Shown: positions 11,371 through 36,830, numbered from the stretch's first letter. The stretch: DNA of 64,000 bases from Dromiciops gliroides (GCF_019393635.1 NC_057861.1:56247532-56311531); one strand, 5' to 3'. The notes: generated by a model from the sequence alone, not told the origin. Numbers and translations: made by a program.

Positions 11371-12375
11371 TAGCTCTAACATTCTGTATCCTAAGACCCC
11401 TCTTAACTTTGACATTCTGTTTTCCAGCCAGGAGTGTGCAAGAAAATAAATATTTAACAACTAGCTTCCTGGAAAGAAGCTTGGAAGGGGGGTGGGGGGT
11501 GAAGCATGCTTCTAAGCATAAGCTGCAGAATTAACATTTTCTCTATCACTTCAAGCCTAGACGATCCACAAAACAATAAATCCAGCCCTGATTGGTGGCA
11601 TTTGCCCATTTCCAAAGGTTCTCACTGACATTTTAACAATCAGCTCCCCAAAGCCATTTCAAGATGGTTGCAGCACACCCCTGCTTCCAGCCCTCTAGTT
11701 CTAGGTTCTGAGGACCCTCCCAGCTACAATGTTTCTATCCTTCCTGCCTCCACCCTATCCTTAGTGCCTCCCACACACTCACTAGTACTTGGACATCCTG
11801 GGATAAATGTACCTAGGGAGAGGCTCTGCTGAAAGCTATGGCAAGATCTGGCTGAGCCTGGCAAGTATTTTGCACTCAGGGAGGGGTGCGCCCTTTAGAA
11901 GGGCTGTCTGGGGTAGCTGTCCAGACGAGGGGCTTGCTGGAGCAGAACCTCTGAGCAGGCCCCTGAACCTCTGGGGCACAGGAATCGCCTCCTCTGGCTT
12001 AGGGAGAAGGTCCTTGGACCAGCAGCTTGTCTTGTGGTGGTGACTCCAAGGGGCCCCTCCCAGGCCTGGCCTGCAGAAGGAGGGGGACCTCCCACTTCCC
12101 CCTGGAATAAAGAGCTGCCCTCCACCCCCAAGGGCCCATGCAGAGCATGCAGGGGCCTGGGATAAGGGAAGAGGGCCACACATGCAGACGCACAGATGTA
12201 TACTTGTGAAGGCTTACAAACACCCTTCTGCAGACCCGTGATCACACACGGTCCTAAGCATGCTTGTGCTCAGACACAGACACAGGCACAGGCATGGAAA
12301 CAGAAACACACTAGAGCACATAAACACAGACACACTTACCAAGATACAGAGCCAGACCCACCCAGAAGCAGCTGT
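11371..12375. other. Unassigned sequence, CA-rich near its end
   Basis: No gene recognised. About 12175-12345 is a loose CA-rich stretch (cacaga/cagacaca groups). Confidence 0.4.
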
Positions 12376-12550
12376 ATGCTATGTTCATAAATGTTTATTG
12401 AACAGAATCCTTCTACCTTCCCAGCAGCAGCAAGCATTTGTGAAGCACCCACTGTGTGCTGGGCACTACGATTACAAAGAAAAGGGGGAAAAAAGCAAAA
12501 CTACCAAGGTCTCTGCCCTCAAAGAGCTCATTGTCTCCTCTTGCCTTTAA
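12376..12550 (-). repeat. L2 3' end, antisense
   Basis: 'aaatgtttattgaacag', 'cactgtgtgctgggcacta' and 'ctgccctcaaagagctca' are the complement of the L2 3' UTR. Confidence 0.75.
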
Positions 12551-12779
12551 TTAATCCAAGGCCCCTACCTGGAACAAGCCAACATCCTCCCCCAGGCCTA
12601 AAAGCAGAGAGTTTGTACTTTCAACCTTTAATTTAACAACAACAATGGAGTTTCCAAATGTAAAATTGTAATCTAGAAACACCCTAGCAGACAGATGTAG
12701 ATGTGGAGAGGACATGAGATGGGGGCTGGGGGCTGGGTATCACAAAGTCCTAGTCTTGGAAGGAGGTATCTTTTTCCTT

Positions 12780-12860
12780 TTTTTTTTTTTATACCCAGCA
12801 CAATACCTGGCCACATAGTAGGTGCTTAATAAATGTTCATTGATTGATTGAACAAAGCCA
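12780..12860 (+). repeat. L2 3' terminus
   Basis: 'cacatagtaggtgcttaata' and 'aatgttcattgattgattg' form the L2 end with its tandem short tail. Confidence 0.8.
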
Positions 12861-13152
12861 GAACTATTTCAGATTAGTAAACAATACTTCAAGGCCTTAG
12901 ACCTCCAGGGACTGCAGTGGCCAGGAGTCACTTCAGGGGACTGATGAGAAAACATACTTTTAGATCCTTAGCAGAAAAGTGGTGGACTAGAGGAGCAGAA
13001 AGAGGCATACGTGTCCATATCTGGGACAAAGGGTTTGCTTGTTTTACTCAGCTTAGTTGTTACTAAGTACTTACTTGTTACTAATTTGTTACATAAGGTC
13101 AGAGTTGGGGTGGAGCCATGGTGTCATGGAGAGTGACAATGATTTAAACAAA

Positions 13153-13305
13153 ATTTTTGTTTTTGTTTTTTTGTGGGGCGATTGGGGTTGTGACTTGCCC
13201 AGGGTCACACAGCTAGTAAGTGTTAAGTGTCTGAGGCCGGATTTGAACTTAGGTCCTCCTGAATCCAGGGCCAGTGCTCTATCCACTGCCTCACCTAGCT
13301 GCCCC
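13153..13305 (-). repeat. Marsupial tRNA-headed SINE
   Basis: Complement of the SINE from the T-rich tail at 13153 to 'cctagctgcccc' at 13305. It is nearly full length. Confidence 0.93.
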
Positions 13306-13344
13306 AGTGATTTTTTTTTATAATATAAATAAAAATTTTTTAAA

Positions 13345-13540
13345 TATCCTCTTCAGTGTTCCAAGATCCCTCCCAGCTCTGACACCCTGGGTTCTAAGGG
13401 CCCTCCCAACTCTGACTTTCTGTGATCTAAGGACCCTCCTTACATTCAGTGTTCTAAGGCCCCTCAGCTCTGACATTCCAAATTCTACAGTTCCCTCCCA
13501 GTTTTGACATTCTGTTCTAAGGGCCCTCCCAGCAGTTTGG
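13345..13540. repeat. Minisatellite of the 33-bp motif, about six diverged units
   Basis: Units contain 'cctcccagctctgacac', 'ctgggttctaagggccctc' and variants. Some units are shortened by a few bases. It lies just after a minus-strand SINE. Confidence 0.85.
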
Positions 13541-13664
13541 GTAAACCAAAGAGGTCCTAAGGCAATCATATTAGTATTGATAGTGTGCTCAGTGGGAGAG
13601 CCCCAGTCAGGCAGACAGAAAGAGCCTGTCCTACTCCTTAACCTCGTGGGGCACATAGTGATAG

Positions 13665-13785
13665 CTTATTCCTCTTCTAGATGGTGAACTCCATTAGAGC
13701 AGACTGAGCTTCATCTGTCATTCTCCAGGAATTGAGCATATTGTCAGTGACTGTAGACAGAAATAAATATTTGATGAGTTTCATG
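13665..13785 (+). repeat. L2 3' end fragment
   Basis: 'gtgaactccattagagcag' and 'gacagaaataaatatttgat' fit the L2 3' UTR. Confidence 0.5.
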
Positions 13786-13799
13786 ATTGTTCTGAGTGA

Positions 13800-14045
13800 A
13801 AGGGACCTTCGAATGCAGAACATCGAATGTCAGAGGTGAGAGGGCTCTTAGAACCCAGAATGTCTGAGGTGGGAAAGCCCTTAAAACACAGAATGTCTGA
13901 GGTGAGTGGGTCCTTTAAAACAGTGTCAGGGCTGGGAAGTATCTTAGACTTAGGGTATAAAATGTCAGATCAGGGTAGAACCTTAGAACATAGAATGACA
14001 AAGTTGTAGGATGCCTTATAAAACAAAATGTCAGAGCTGGAATCT
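13800..14045. repeat. Degenerate copies of the 33-bp motif in reverse orientation
   Basis: Successive blocks 'cagaatgtctgaggtg', 'agaatgacaaagttg' and 'aaaatgtcagagctgg' are the complement of the same motif. The array therefore runs opposite to the one 300 bp to the left, with an L2 fragment between them. Confidence 0.7.
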
Positions 14046-14072
14046 GAAAGACCCTGTAATCCACTAATTCTT

Positions 14073-14240
14073 TTTTCTTTCTTTCTTTCTTTTTTTTTTT
14101 TTTGGTGAGGCAATTGGGGTTAAATGACTTGCCCAGGGTCACACAGCTAGTAAGTGTTAAGTGTCTGAGGCCGGATTTGAACTCAGGTCCTCCTGACTCC
14201 AGGGCTGGTGCTCTATCCACTGTGCCACCTAGCTGCTCCT
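14073..14240 (-). repeat. Marsupial SINE with 14-bp target duplication
   Basis: Flanked by perfect copies of 'atccactaattctt' at 14059-14072 and 14241-14254. On the SINE strand the duplication begins AAGAATT, as expected for an L1-type endonuclease. Confidence 0.95.
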
Positions 14241-14320
14241 ATCCACTAATTCTTGACTCCAGGTCTGTGCACTTTTAAAATATATATATATTTTGCACCA
14301 AAAAACAAACAAACAAAAAA

Positions 14321-14433
14321 GGCAGCTAGGTGTCACAGTGGATAGAACACCGGCCCTGAAGTCAGGAGGACCTGAGTTCAAATCCAACCTCAGACACTTA
14401 CTAGTGGTCACGTAACCCTCATTGCCCCCCCCC
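14321..14433 (+). repeat. Marsupial SINE, shortened
   Basis: Reads 'ggcagctaggtgtcacagtg' to 'cctcattgccccc' but lacks part of the middle between 'cagacactta' and 'gtcacgtaaccc'. Confidence 0.88.
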
Positions 14434-14572
14434 ATATATATATAGAGCTAATGGTATTTTAATAGGACAGGGCTCCTTTGGAATTTTCTGTATTTTATAT
14501 TATGCATTTAAGCATTTAAGAACACAATTCCAAGGTGGAGCCATTAGGCTTCATCAGCTGGCCAAGAGGATT

Positions 14573-15985
14573 TAGTCAGTCATTCAGTAAATGTTTATTA
14601 AACACCTACTATGTGCCAGGCATTATGCTGAGTTCTGGGGATAAAAACAGAGGCAAAAGCCAGTCCCTGCCCTCAAGATGTTCACAATCATCTAAGGGAG
14701 AGAGACAAGCAAACAAATATATACAGATATGCAAGAAAAATCAAAAAGAAAAGAGAGAAGGCACTAGAATGAAGAAAGGTTGGGAAAGGCTTCATTCAGA
14801 AGGTGGGATTTTAGTTGGGACTTAAAGAAATCCAGGGAAGCCAGGAATTGGAGAGGAGGGAGAGCATCCCTGGCACCTGGGACAACCAGAAAAAAATGCT
14901 TTGAGTGGAAAGATAGTGTCTTGTTCAAAGAACAGCCAGAAGGCTGTGTGGGAGAGGAAGATGGAAGAAGACTGGAAAGCAGGGCAGCTAGGTGGCGCAG
15001 TGGATAGAGCAGAGGCCCTGGAGTCAGGAGGACTTGAGTTCAAATTCGACCTCAGACAACTTAACACTTACTAGCTGTGTGACCCTGGGCAAGTCACTTA
15101 ACCCCAACTGCCTCACCAAAAAAAAAAAAAAAAAGACTGGAAAGGTAGGGAGAAGGAAGCTAGGTCATGAAGTGCTTGGAATGCCACATAGAATATTTTG
15201 TATTCCATCTGGGAGATGCTAGGGAGCTGATGCAGAATGGGCATGGGGTGGGCTGTGAGACATGGTCTCACTTTGGTGGCTGAATGGAAGACGGATTGGA
15301 GTAGCAGGCAGACCCACCCGAAGGTTACTGCCATAGTGATGGGGTGTCATAGGTGAGAGGGTGATGGGGGTCTGCACCAGGGTGCTGGCAGTGTCAGAGG
15401 AGAGAAGGGGTGAATTGGGGAGATGGTACAGAGGTGAAATCCATAGGCCTTGGCCACAGCTTGGATATGGGGGTGGGGGTGGTGAGAGATAATGAGGAAT
15501 CCAGGCTGATCCCTACGTTGGGAGGATGGGGTTCCCTCTTCTAGGGAAGATTGGAGTTGGGGAGGGTTTAGAGGAAAACATGAGTATTGGGTTTAAAGTT
15601 TCTTCTGGACATCCAGATGTTGCAGTGTCTGAAAGGCAGCTGGAGATGAGAGGTCAGCAGAGGTCGGCAGAGAAGTTGGGGCAGGATAGGGAGGCTAGAG
15701 AATCATCAGCATAGAAATGGTCATTATATCCTTGGCAGCCAATGAGATCACCAAGTGAAGTATTATTGAGATAGAAGGGGGGCCAGGCAGGGCACCTATG
15801 GTGTGATCAGGATGAGGATCCAGCAAAGGTGGCTGGGCAGTCAGATAGGTAGAACTGGGACCCCCCCCCCAATATCAAGAGAATATCAAGAAGAGGATGA
15901 TCAATAACATCAAAGGCTTTAAAGAAAAGATTAACAATGAGTGTTGAAGGTCCAGGAAGTTGAGAAGGCCCATTTTATAGATGGG
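14573..15985 (-). repeat. L2 LINE, antisense, ~1.3 kb
   Basis: Starts as the complement of the L2 3' end ('cctactatgtgccaggcatt') and continues into the ORF2 region ('acatccagatgttgcagtg', 'aatcatcagcatagaaatgg', 'atcaaaggctttaaag'). One SINE is inserted at 14980-15132. Confidence 0.85.
14980..15132 (+). repeat. Marsupial SINE inserted in L2
   Basis: Flanked by 'aagactggaaag' at 14968-14979 and 15133-15144. Full length with an A16-type tail. Confidence 0.95.
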
Positions 15986-17339
15986 TAAACTGAAGGCTAG
16001 AATGTCTCAGACAAGGTCAAATGGATAAGTATTGGCAGAGCAAGGCCTCTGTCCAATGAAGGCTCCCACTGGTCACCAAAGGTCAGGGCCTCTCAGTTCC
16101 TGCTAGGGGTGGGGGTTGGTATCTGAGCCCCCCCCTTGCCCTTCCTCTCCTCCATCTTCACAGCACCTCAGTCCTTCCCCCCACCCCATCAGCAGCAGCT
16201 ACCGACATTTCCTGTCCTGTACCAGGAAGGAAGGGGGGGGGGAAGGCGGTGGCCATGCCTAGCCTGAGGCTCCCCTGTCAGCAACTTCCTGAGCCCTGAC
16301 CCCAACCCCATCAGCTAAGAGCCTGCCTTCCCGGCAAGCCCTACACCGCCTACACTACACTAAGCCTGGCCTGTTTCTAAGCTCCCCAGCCCCACATTCA
16401 GAGAAATCGTGAGAACTATTAGAAGGGAGAGAGGACACTTGGCTTGTTCCAGGCCTGGAAGTTGTAGTCCTTCCCTACCCCCCCCCAAAAAAAAGCAAAG
16501 GTGACCTTGCTTCTCCACCTCCAGGTAATTGCTGTTGGCTAGTCTTTGGCCAAATCCCCTGGCTGCCCAGCCTGGCCCTTGTTGAACAAGACCAGGTCAG
16601 AAAGGAGACCAACTCCAAAATTCTATCGAGGTTAAGTAATCAGAAGGTTTGGTTGTATGAACTTGGGCCATCACTTCCTTTCTCAGAGCCTCAGTTTCCC
16701 ATCTGTAAAAGAGATCACACCTCACTGCTTACCTCATGATGTTGCTATGGAAACATTAAAACATGCTCAAGGAATAGAGAAACATGAGTTGTTTTTCACC
16801 TGCCTCTACACCCAAATACTCTGCCTCAACGTTCCTCCCAGCTGACATTGTGTTCTGAGGGTCCTCCTATCTAATGTCCTTTCAGCTCTGACCTCTTGTT
16901 TTGAGCCCAAGCCTGACACTTGGCTCTGGGCATCCCCACCGCAGGGGTTACCACGAGGTCCCCCCAACAGAGAGAGTCCCATGAGGTTGCAGTCTGGACA
17001 GAGGCATAAGGGAGGCCCAGCCTGTTTTCAGGCCCACCTCTACATAATTAGGCATAAGTGGTGATCCCCACAGCCGAGGAAGTCTCTACTAAACTCCAGA
17101 TGGGCACCTTATTGGGTTGGTTGATGAGTTCACAGTTAGGTGTGGAGAGCCGGGGGCGGCCCCCCCACCCCACTGCAGGTTTCTTCAGACAGCTCCTCCC
17201 ATACCAACTCCAGCGGTGTTTTACAGTGAGGTCAATCGGCTTGTCCTTCTTTGAGTTCTCCCATCTCCACAACAGGATGAGGCCCTCAAGCCTGCTGCAA
17301 GGCCCCCAAAGCAGCTGACCCACCCCATGGAGACGACTA
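15986..17339. other. Unassigned sequence between L2 and the MIDN 3' end
   Basis: Contains a sense MIR at about 16650-16760 and part of the 33-bp motif at about 16845-16900. The 17050-17320 stretch is open on both strands but matches nothing I know. Confidence 0.45.
16741..16754. promoter_or_regulatory. RFX-type X-box inside a MIR
   Basis: GTTGCTATGGAAAC resembles the imperfect palindrome bound by RFX factors. It corresponds to the MIR stretch that normally reads close to 'gttgttgtgaggatt', so it arose within the repeat. Binding is not shown. Confidence 0.35.
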
Positions 17340-19637
17340 AAGGTCGTGTTTCATGGTCTGTTTATTATTTTAAAATCACGGTGGTCGGTTTTCTCCTCTC
17401 ACTGTCTGGTTCTCACACAGGTAACATGGACAAAGGGAGTGCAGGGATGAGGGGAGGCGGGTGGGGTGGGGCCAAAGGTGAGGCCCAAACCCACCAGGGA
17501 ACACTGGGAAATAATGCTCTGCTCGTGAGTCCTTTGCCCTCGTGGGCAAGAGGCTGATGGCATGGTGTGTGCCTGCTCCTGTCCCCCCTCCAGGTACACC
17601 TTGCCAGGACAGGGGAGGTTTGTGAAGCAGGCATCAAAGGAATTCAAACAAAAACAAAACAAAACCAACGCAGACATTTAAATAGAAATCCAAATCTTAA
17701 AAAAAGAAAAAAAAACACCCCACAAAGCTCGAGTTTTGCCATTTTTCTCCCTTTGGAAAAATATTAAGCCTCGAGCCCCCACCCACCCACCCTCCCCCAA
17801 AAAATAATTACAAAGCTACAAGGAACACGCAGATGCTCACATCTGGACATGAGGCGTAGTCACAAGACCAGGGAGGGGAGGGGTCTCTAGGCTGGGAGGA
17901 AGGTGGGGGCAAATGATCAGTGAGGTCCTGGCTTTCCCTACTGATGGGAAGGTAAGGGGCAGAAAGGAAAGGGAGGAGGGATGGGACACAGATGGTTGAA
18001 TGGGGGGGCAGGGCCCAGACAGCTCAGTCCATCTCCGTAAAAAAGAAACAAGTGATTTAATAAAATAAAATCCATTGAAATGGCCCCAAGGGGAGGGAGC
18101 TTGGGGGGGGGGGGGAAGAAAAGCCTCCCACTCCACCCCCATGCCCCAGCCCTGGCATCTATTTGTCCCCCAACAGGGGATGTAGCCACTAGGGCGGCAG
18201 CAGTGAGCTCAAGAGGGCTCTGAGTGGGCCCTAGGGGGCTGGCCAGGCTGGGAAGAAACAGGGTGGGGGGAAAAGGTGGGGCAAGGCCAGGAGGGGCCTG
18301 TCCCCTCCCCCAAATAGGGTTAATGCTACAAGGCCATGCCCCTCCCCAACTTGGGTCAGGGGTGTCTCCCCAGGCCACCTCCTCCCATGGGCAGCTGGTC
18401 CCCCTGCCCCCCCCGGGGAGGGGCAAATAGCAAGCTCCCCCCAAAACACAGATCAGGTGAGCAAGAGGAGGAGGGGGGGACGGAGAGCACTCCTTCCTCC
18501 CCACTCCTTTCTCTCCCAGGGCCTGAGGAGAGAGGCTCAGATCTGAAATTGGCTCAGTCAGACAGTCAATTTACTCTATAAATACCCCAGCCCAGGCAAG
18601 GGGGTCAGGAGTCTGAGGGCAAGGAGGAGAAGGGCTGTAGATGAAGGTTCAAGGCAGGTGGCACGTGGGAGTTAGGCCGAGGTGGGTGGGGGAAAGATGA
18701 ACCTCTGTCCTCCATTCCTGCCCTCTCCTTCAAGGAGGAGTGGGAAGGAAGACCCGGCTCCCACCCACCCACCCCGAGTGGGCAGGACCCTGGAGGAGGA
18801 GGAGGAGGTATAAAAGGGGATGGGGTAGAGAGAACTAAAAATCTCTCCCAGAAGGGAGTCAGTCCCAAGGGCCAGAATCTCCAGCTAAGGGCTTAAAAAT
18901 CCAGAGCAAACAAAAAAATCCCAACCACACTGCAACTAACAGGACACCCGGGAGCCCAGAATGACCCTATGTGGGGGGCCCTGAAACGCCCTGGCCGGCG
19001 TGGGTTGCTTTTTTTGTGTTTGGTCTGGGTTAAAGCTCGTCTGCTACACTGGCCTGGAGTGGAGGCTGGAGTTCTGGGGAGGAAGAGTTCCCCCCCAGCC
19101 CCTCCCCAAATCTGTAAAGTGCACTATGAGTCTGTTCAATTAGGTATTATCAACTTAGACCTGAAGGGGGTGAGGGGGTGGGGTGGGGGAGGTAGGGGTG
19201 GGCTGCTGGTGGAGTCTGGTTAGCTCACTCAAACCATCTGGTACAATGCTACATATGTGGAGGGAGGGGAAGAGGGGAAGGGGCAGCCCCAGGGCAGGGG
19301 GGGCTGGGATTCCCTGGGTACACGGGGTAGCCCCTGGTTGGGATTCTGGCGGGGGGGGGGGGGGAAGGGGAAAAGGAAGGAGAGGGGAAGAGGCCAGCCA
19401 GGAGGACCAGCCCCGGTCTGTTGGGGATAGAGAGGTGAGGCTGGGATGCTGAAACTAAGCCTCAGACCAAGGGAGACAACCCTTGGCCCTCGGGCCTGCC
19501 ATCCCCACCCCCCCCTGCCCCTGAGAAATTAAGGGGACACTACTGGGGGCCAGGGGCAAAGGTGAGTGGGACAGGTGGACAGAGCCAGCCCTCTGTCTGG
19601 ACCTGGGGCTGGGAGGGGAATGCCCCTAGCACAGACC
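17340..19637 (-). other. MIDN: MIDN 3' untranslated region
   Basis: About 2.3 kb follow the stop codon on the minus strand without a recognisable transposon in most of it, as expected for a constrained 3' UTR. The A/T-rich stretch at 17640-17830 contains ATTTA-type motifs on the transcript strand, which would suit the short-lived mRNA of an immediate-early gene. The end is set by the only AATAAA on this strand in the interval, so its length is an inference from that signal. Confidence 0.75.
17361..17366 (-). terminator. MIDN: MIDN polyadenylation signal AATAAA
   Basis: TTTATT on the plus strand reads AATAAA in the direction of MIDN. It is followed 20-50 nt downstream on the transcript strand by a G/T-rich stretch (GGGGTGGGTC), as at real cleavage sites. 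Cleavage is expected near 17345. Confidence 0.75.
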
Positions 19638-33032
<13,395 letters not shown>

Positions 33033-34200
33033 CGGCGGACGCGGGATGCCGCCCAGGAGGGCGAGAAGCGAAGAGGACAGAGGCGGCCAATAGGGTCCCT
33101 GCGTCCTGGCCCGACCCAGCCGCCGCCAGGTCCTCAGTGGCGCTCTGCCGGCTCGCCTACCGGCTAACCCAGCACAACAGTCCGGAGTTGGCAACAACCG
33201 AACCCCTTCGCGGGAAAAGGAGACGGCGGAAAAGAGCGGCACCCTTCGGAGCTCTAGCAGAGGACGCGGCCTCCCGACCGGAGGGCGGAGCGTTTAAAGG
33301 GCCACTGCCCGGGAGCTGGAGGCTGGAGAGCCCGGGCGCGGGGGTGGGGGCGAGAACAGGCAGAGGGAGGGGAAAAGAGGTTCACAGCCGCCTGCTTTCT
33401 CTGGCCTCCTCTCCCCTTCTCCCCGCCCCCCCTCTCTTTCTCTCTGCCTCCAGCCGAACCTAGCAACAGCAGCCTCGGCCGCTCGCAGATGCTGCTGCGG
33501 CTGCTTCCCGCCGCCGCTCGGAGCTCTGGGGGTGAAAGTAACAAAAAAAAAAGTTATAATGTATCAACGTTCTAAAGGGGCTGAGCCCGCCCCCCTTCCT
33601 CCTCGCCTTCCCCCCAACCCCCCCGCGCCTCAGCTCTCTCATTCACTACTTACTCTGCCGGGCGCCGCTGACCAATCGCAGCGCTCCGAACGCCCCGGTG
33701 GCCCCCGCCCTCCACCAATCGCGGCCCAACCGGCTCTCCCCCCCACGTGGCAACAAGAGCCAACCCCTTCCCCGCCTGTTGGGCAGCAACCTACCAATCA
33801 GCTGGGTTCAGCTGCCCCTCCCCGCCCCCATCTCCTCGGCGCCCATCCTCCCGCCCCCCTAGTCAGTCCCTCCCCTAGCCAGCCTTCCCCCATCTTCCCA
33901 GCCATTCATAATCTCCGAGCCCCACAACAAAGAGCTTGCTCGGGGAGCGGGCGAGCTGCGTGGGGAGGGGGCCCGGGAGGGTGTGCGGGGATTTTTCCTT
34001 CTCTTCCTTCCCCGATTTAGAATCTAATTAGAGGATAAGTCACCGCCGAGCTCCCAAAAATAAGCGCGGGGGCGAGAGGCGGCCAACACCCCGGCGCTGG
34101 GGAAGAAAGGGGGAGCCGCCCACGCAATCTGAGGAAGACACCGCGGTCCGCGTGGACCACAGACACTATTGTTCCCAGCATTGGGAAGAAATGGCCTCCC
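33033..34200 (-). promoter_or_regulatory. MIDN: MIDN promoter, 5' leader and CpG island
   Basis: The GC- and CpG-rich block around the start codon extends from about 32.64 to 34.2 kb. CCAAT boxes (all read on the plus strand) lie at 33672, 33715 and 33794, with another at 33088. A perfect CCACGTGG E-box lies at 33743-33750. On the minus strand a TATAA string at about 33554-33559 follows a T10 run and would place a start near 33525. The exact start and any noncoding first exon cannot be fixed from sequence alone. Confidence 0.75.
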
Positions 34201-36380
34201 TTACCGCCCCAACATTCGAGTGTGTGTGTGTGTGGGGGGGGGGGGTGGATTTGGAAACGTCAAAATGTGGGCGCCGGGGCCCTGCAGCTTAGGGTCCAAA
34301 ACCATTTGTTAAAGGCAGGGAAGGGACCAGCCAAGAACTGTGTGAAGTGGTAGTGGTGCTCAGGATAGGGCTGGGGGGTGGGGAGGAGCAGGCGGGGCAT
34401 CCGGGCCACCGGGGATCTCAAATCGCAGGGGGGTCTGGGGGAGGCGCTGGAAGGTTTGCCCTAACACAAGTGTACCCCGCCCTCCCTGCCTCCCTCTTTC
34501 AGTGACGTGGCTTGGGCGAAATACTGTGAAGATTCCCCCCACACACACACACGCTTTGAGATCTATGCCACCTCCCTCCCTCCACAAACAGCCACCGCCC
34601 CAGGGTGGGGCGAGAGAGGTGGGGGAGAATGGCCTTCAGGGCGTCCCTCACCTCGCTATGCTGGAGAGCCGAGAGGCGGGGGGGGGGGGGGGGGGGGAGG
34701 GTGTAATGTGGGATCCTTTAATAGATGGGCTCCCCCCTCAGCCTAGGAGGCTGTGACGCGCGGCGTCTCGCAGTCAGAGCCAGGGAGCCCGAGCACCAGG
34801 GGGAGGGGAACAGGGAAGGGGGTGATCTGGGGCGGGGACCCAGAACAGCGCTCCCCATGAGTCAGCAGCGCGCGAGCGCCCTCTCCCGCCACCTCGAGGG
34901 ACTTCAGGCTCCAAGAGGGGGGCGGGGTGAGTGCTCCCGCGTGTGGGGCTGGAGCGGGAGGGGGGGGGCGATTGGGTGGGAGAGACAGCCAGACTCCAGT
35001 GGAGGTGAGGGGGAGAGAAGCTGGAACCCTACGACCAACCGTAGAAGAGATTCTTCCAGGTTATCCAGGCCAACCCCCTCCTTAGAACAGAAAGGGGGGT
35101 GGTGGCTGATAGGGCAGGCAGCTGACCCAAGGTCACACAGCCGGGGCTTGGACAGCTCTGCGGTTCAAAATGAGTCCTTGGTCCTCATTCCTACCCCTAG
35201 TCTTTTGAGTCGAAGACATTCACGTAGCGGGGTACGGAAGGACAAAGGGACGGACGGACGGACGGATGGACACACACACACACACACACACCACACACTC
35301 CCCTCTCTCTTCCCCAACTCCCTTGAGAGTTTTAGCTGCCCACAGCCCAGGACCCGAGAGTTTGTTGGGCCCTCCTTCCCCCATCGGGCATCTGGGAGAG
35401 ACGACTTGAGGAATCTTCCTCTGGGAGTTTCCCCGTCTCCCCTAATTCTGCTTCTCGCCACCCCATTCCCCCCAAGATGCCGCGGTCCCTGTGTCGAGTC
35501 CACTCACCGATCACAACCGAAATTCCAGTCCCGAATGCCGCAAAATTTCCCAAACTTAAAAGTCCTCCCCCCGAATAATCCACAAAATCCGCCCTGGAAG
35601 TAGGAGTCAAGGTCCGGGAATGAAGGCTCCAGGAAGAGTGGGAGGAGGAGGCCGAGAGTTACCCGGCTGCCCAGTGACTGTGGCCTGTTTGGGAAGCGCT
35701 GGAAGTTTTTATCCGCCCCCTCCCTCCTGGCCGGGGTGGAGTCTGGGCGGATTCCCGGCCCCCGGGAGCAGAAACGCCCAGGGCTGCCCCGCCGACTCAG
35801 CAGCCCGAGAGGGAGCGGGCAGGCGGGTGACGCAACCTTCACCTGGCACCCTGGGTCTGGGGAGGGGGGGCGGTCACTCCCCAGCTCCAGCACTGGCTCC
35901 CCCTGCCCCCTCAGACACCGGTAGCTACTCAGCGACCTGAACCCTCCTCCCTAGTGCGGGGGATGGGCCTCTACCTTCCCTGTCTGCTCTCTGCCCTTTC
36001 CTGGCCCAGGTGGCTGTGTCTGGGGATATCCATATCTGTTTTCCCTATTTCTCTTTCTATATCTTTGCCTCCCTTTCTGTGTTTCCAGGCCTTGTGTCTC
36101 TGTGTTCTCACGTTTCAGGGCTCTATAGCCTTGTTTCTGTCCATTCTTGGCCTTGCATCTCCTTATCTTCTTGTCTCTTCTTCCCTCACTGGGCTCGGCT
36201 GGCTACTAGGAATCCCAGAAGCTGCCCCTGCCAAGAGGTGACCTTACCCTTGGGGGGGGGGTGCTGTACTTCATGCTCCCTTTCTGTAAAACAGCCCAGG
36301 GGCTGCTGGGAGGATGAGATGGAATGTTTATTAAACAACAAAGCAGAGGTGCCCATGAAATGACCCAGGCCTGGACCATG
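34201..36380. promoter_or_regulatory. GC-rich upstream region of MIDN with AP-1/MARE and ATF-type motifs
   Basis: Mostly single-copy, GC-rich DNA with long G runs. TGAGTCAGCA at 34858-34867 fits an AP-1/MARE element. A second, weaker match (GACTCAGCA) lies near 35794. TGACGCAAC at 35828-35836 fits a C/EBP-ATF composite. A (CA)n tract sits at 35271-35291 and a MIR remnant at about 35030-35150. Open frames here, including one of 292 codons from 34725, are rich in Pro, Arg and Gly and have no recognisable domain. I take them as by-products of base composition. Confidence 0.4.
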
Positions 36381-36394
36381 GGGTTCAGACCTAG

Positions 36395-36670
36395 AAGGTA
36401 CCTTGGAGTCCAAACCTTTCATTTGACAGATGGGGGAAACTGAGAAAGGAAGAGACAGGGTCCCAAGGTCATCCAGCTATCCTGCAGCAGCCAGGATTTG
36501 GACTGATGCCCACTAAGCCTGGATCTTTCCTCCATGCCTGAATGCCTGGGAGTCAGGAGACCCAGCTCTGGACTACGGAGTCCAGGCTTCACCCTTGAAT
36601 AATGATGTGACCTTGGTCAAATGCCCTCCCCCCTCTGAGACTCAGTTACCTTGCCTGATAACTCCCCCTC
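36395..36670. repeat. Two MIR remnants, antisense then sense
   Basis: About 36400-36520 is antisense ('gacagatgggggaaactga'). About 36545-36665 is sense ('gatgtgaccttggtcaaat'). Confidence 0.6.
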
Positions 36671-36830
36671 CCCATGTCTGCTGTGTGTGATTCCCTCTAT
36701 TTAAAGAAGGGACTCCGAAGATTTTTCTCCCAATTTCCCACCAGCTACAATGTTTTTGGACTTCTCTGCCCCTCCCTTAGGTACCATCTTCTTACCCCAC
36801 ACACATACACACATACCTGTTCAGCTTACT

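Noticed and set aside
17048-17323. Overlapping open frames on both strands just beyond the MIDN poly(A) site
   Set aside because: No homology recognised and no splice or start evidence. Kept only as unassigned sequence.
34725-35603. 292-codon open frame on the plus strand
   Set aside because: Its Arg/Pro/Gly/Ser content follows GC-rich sequence. It crosses a MIR scrap and a (CA)n tract and shows no domain.
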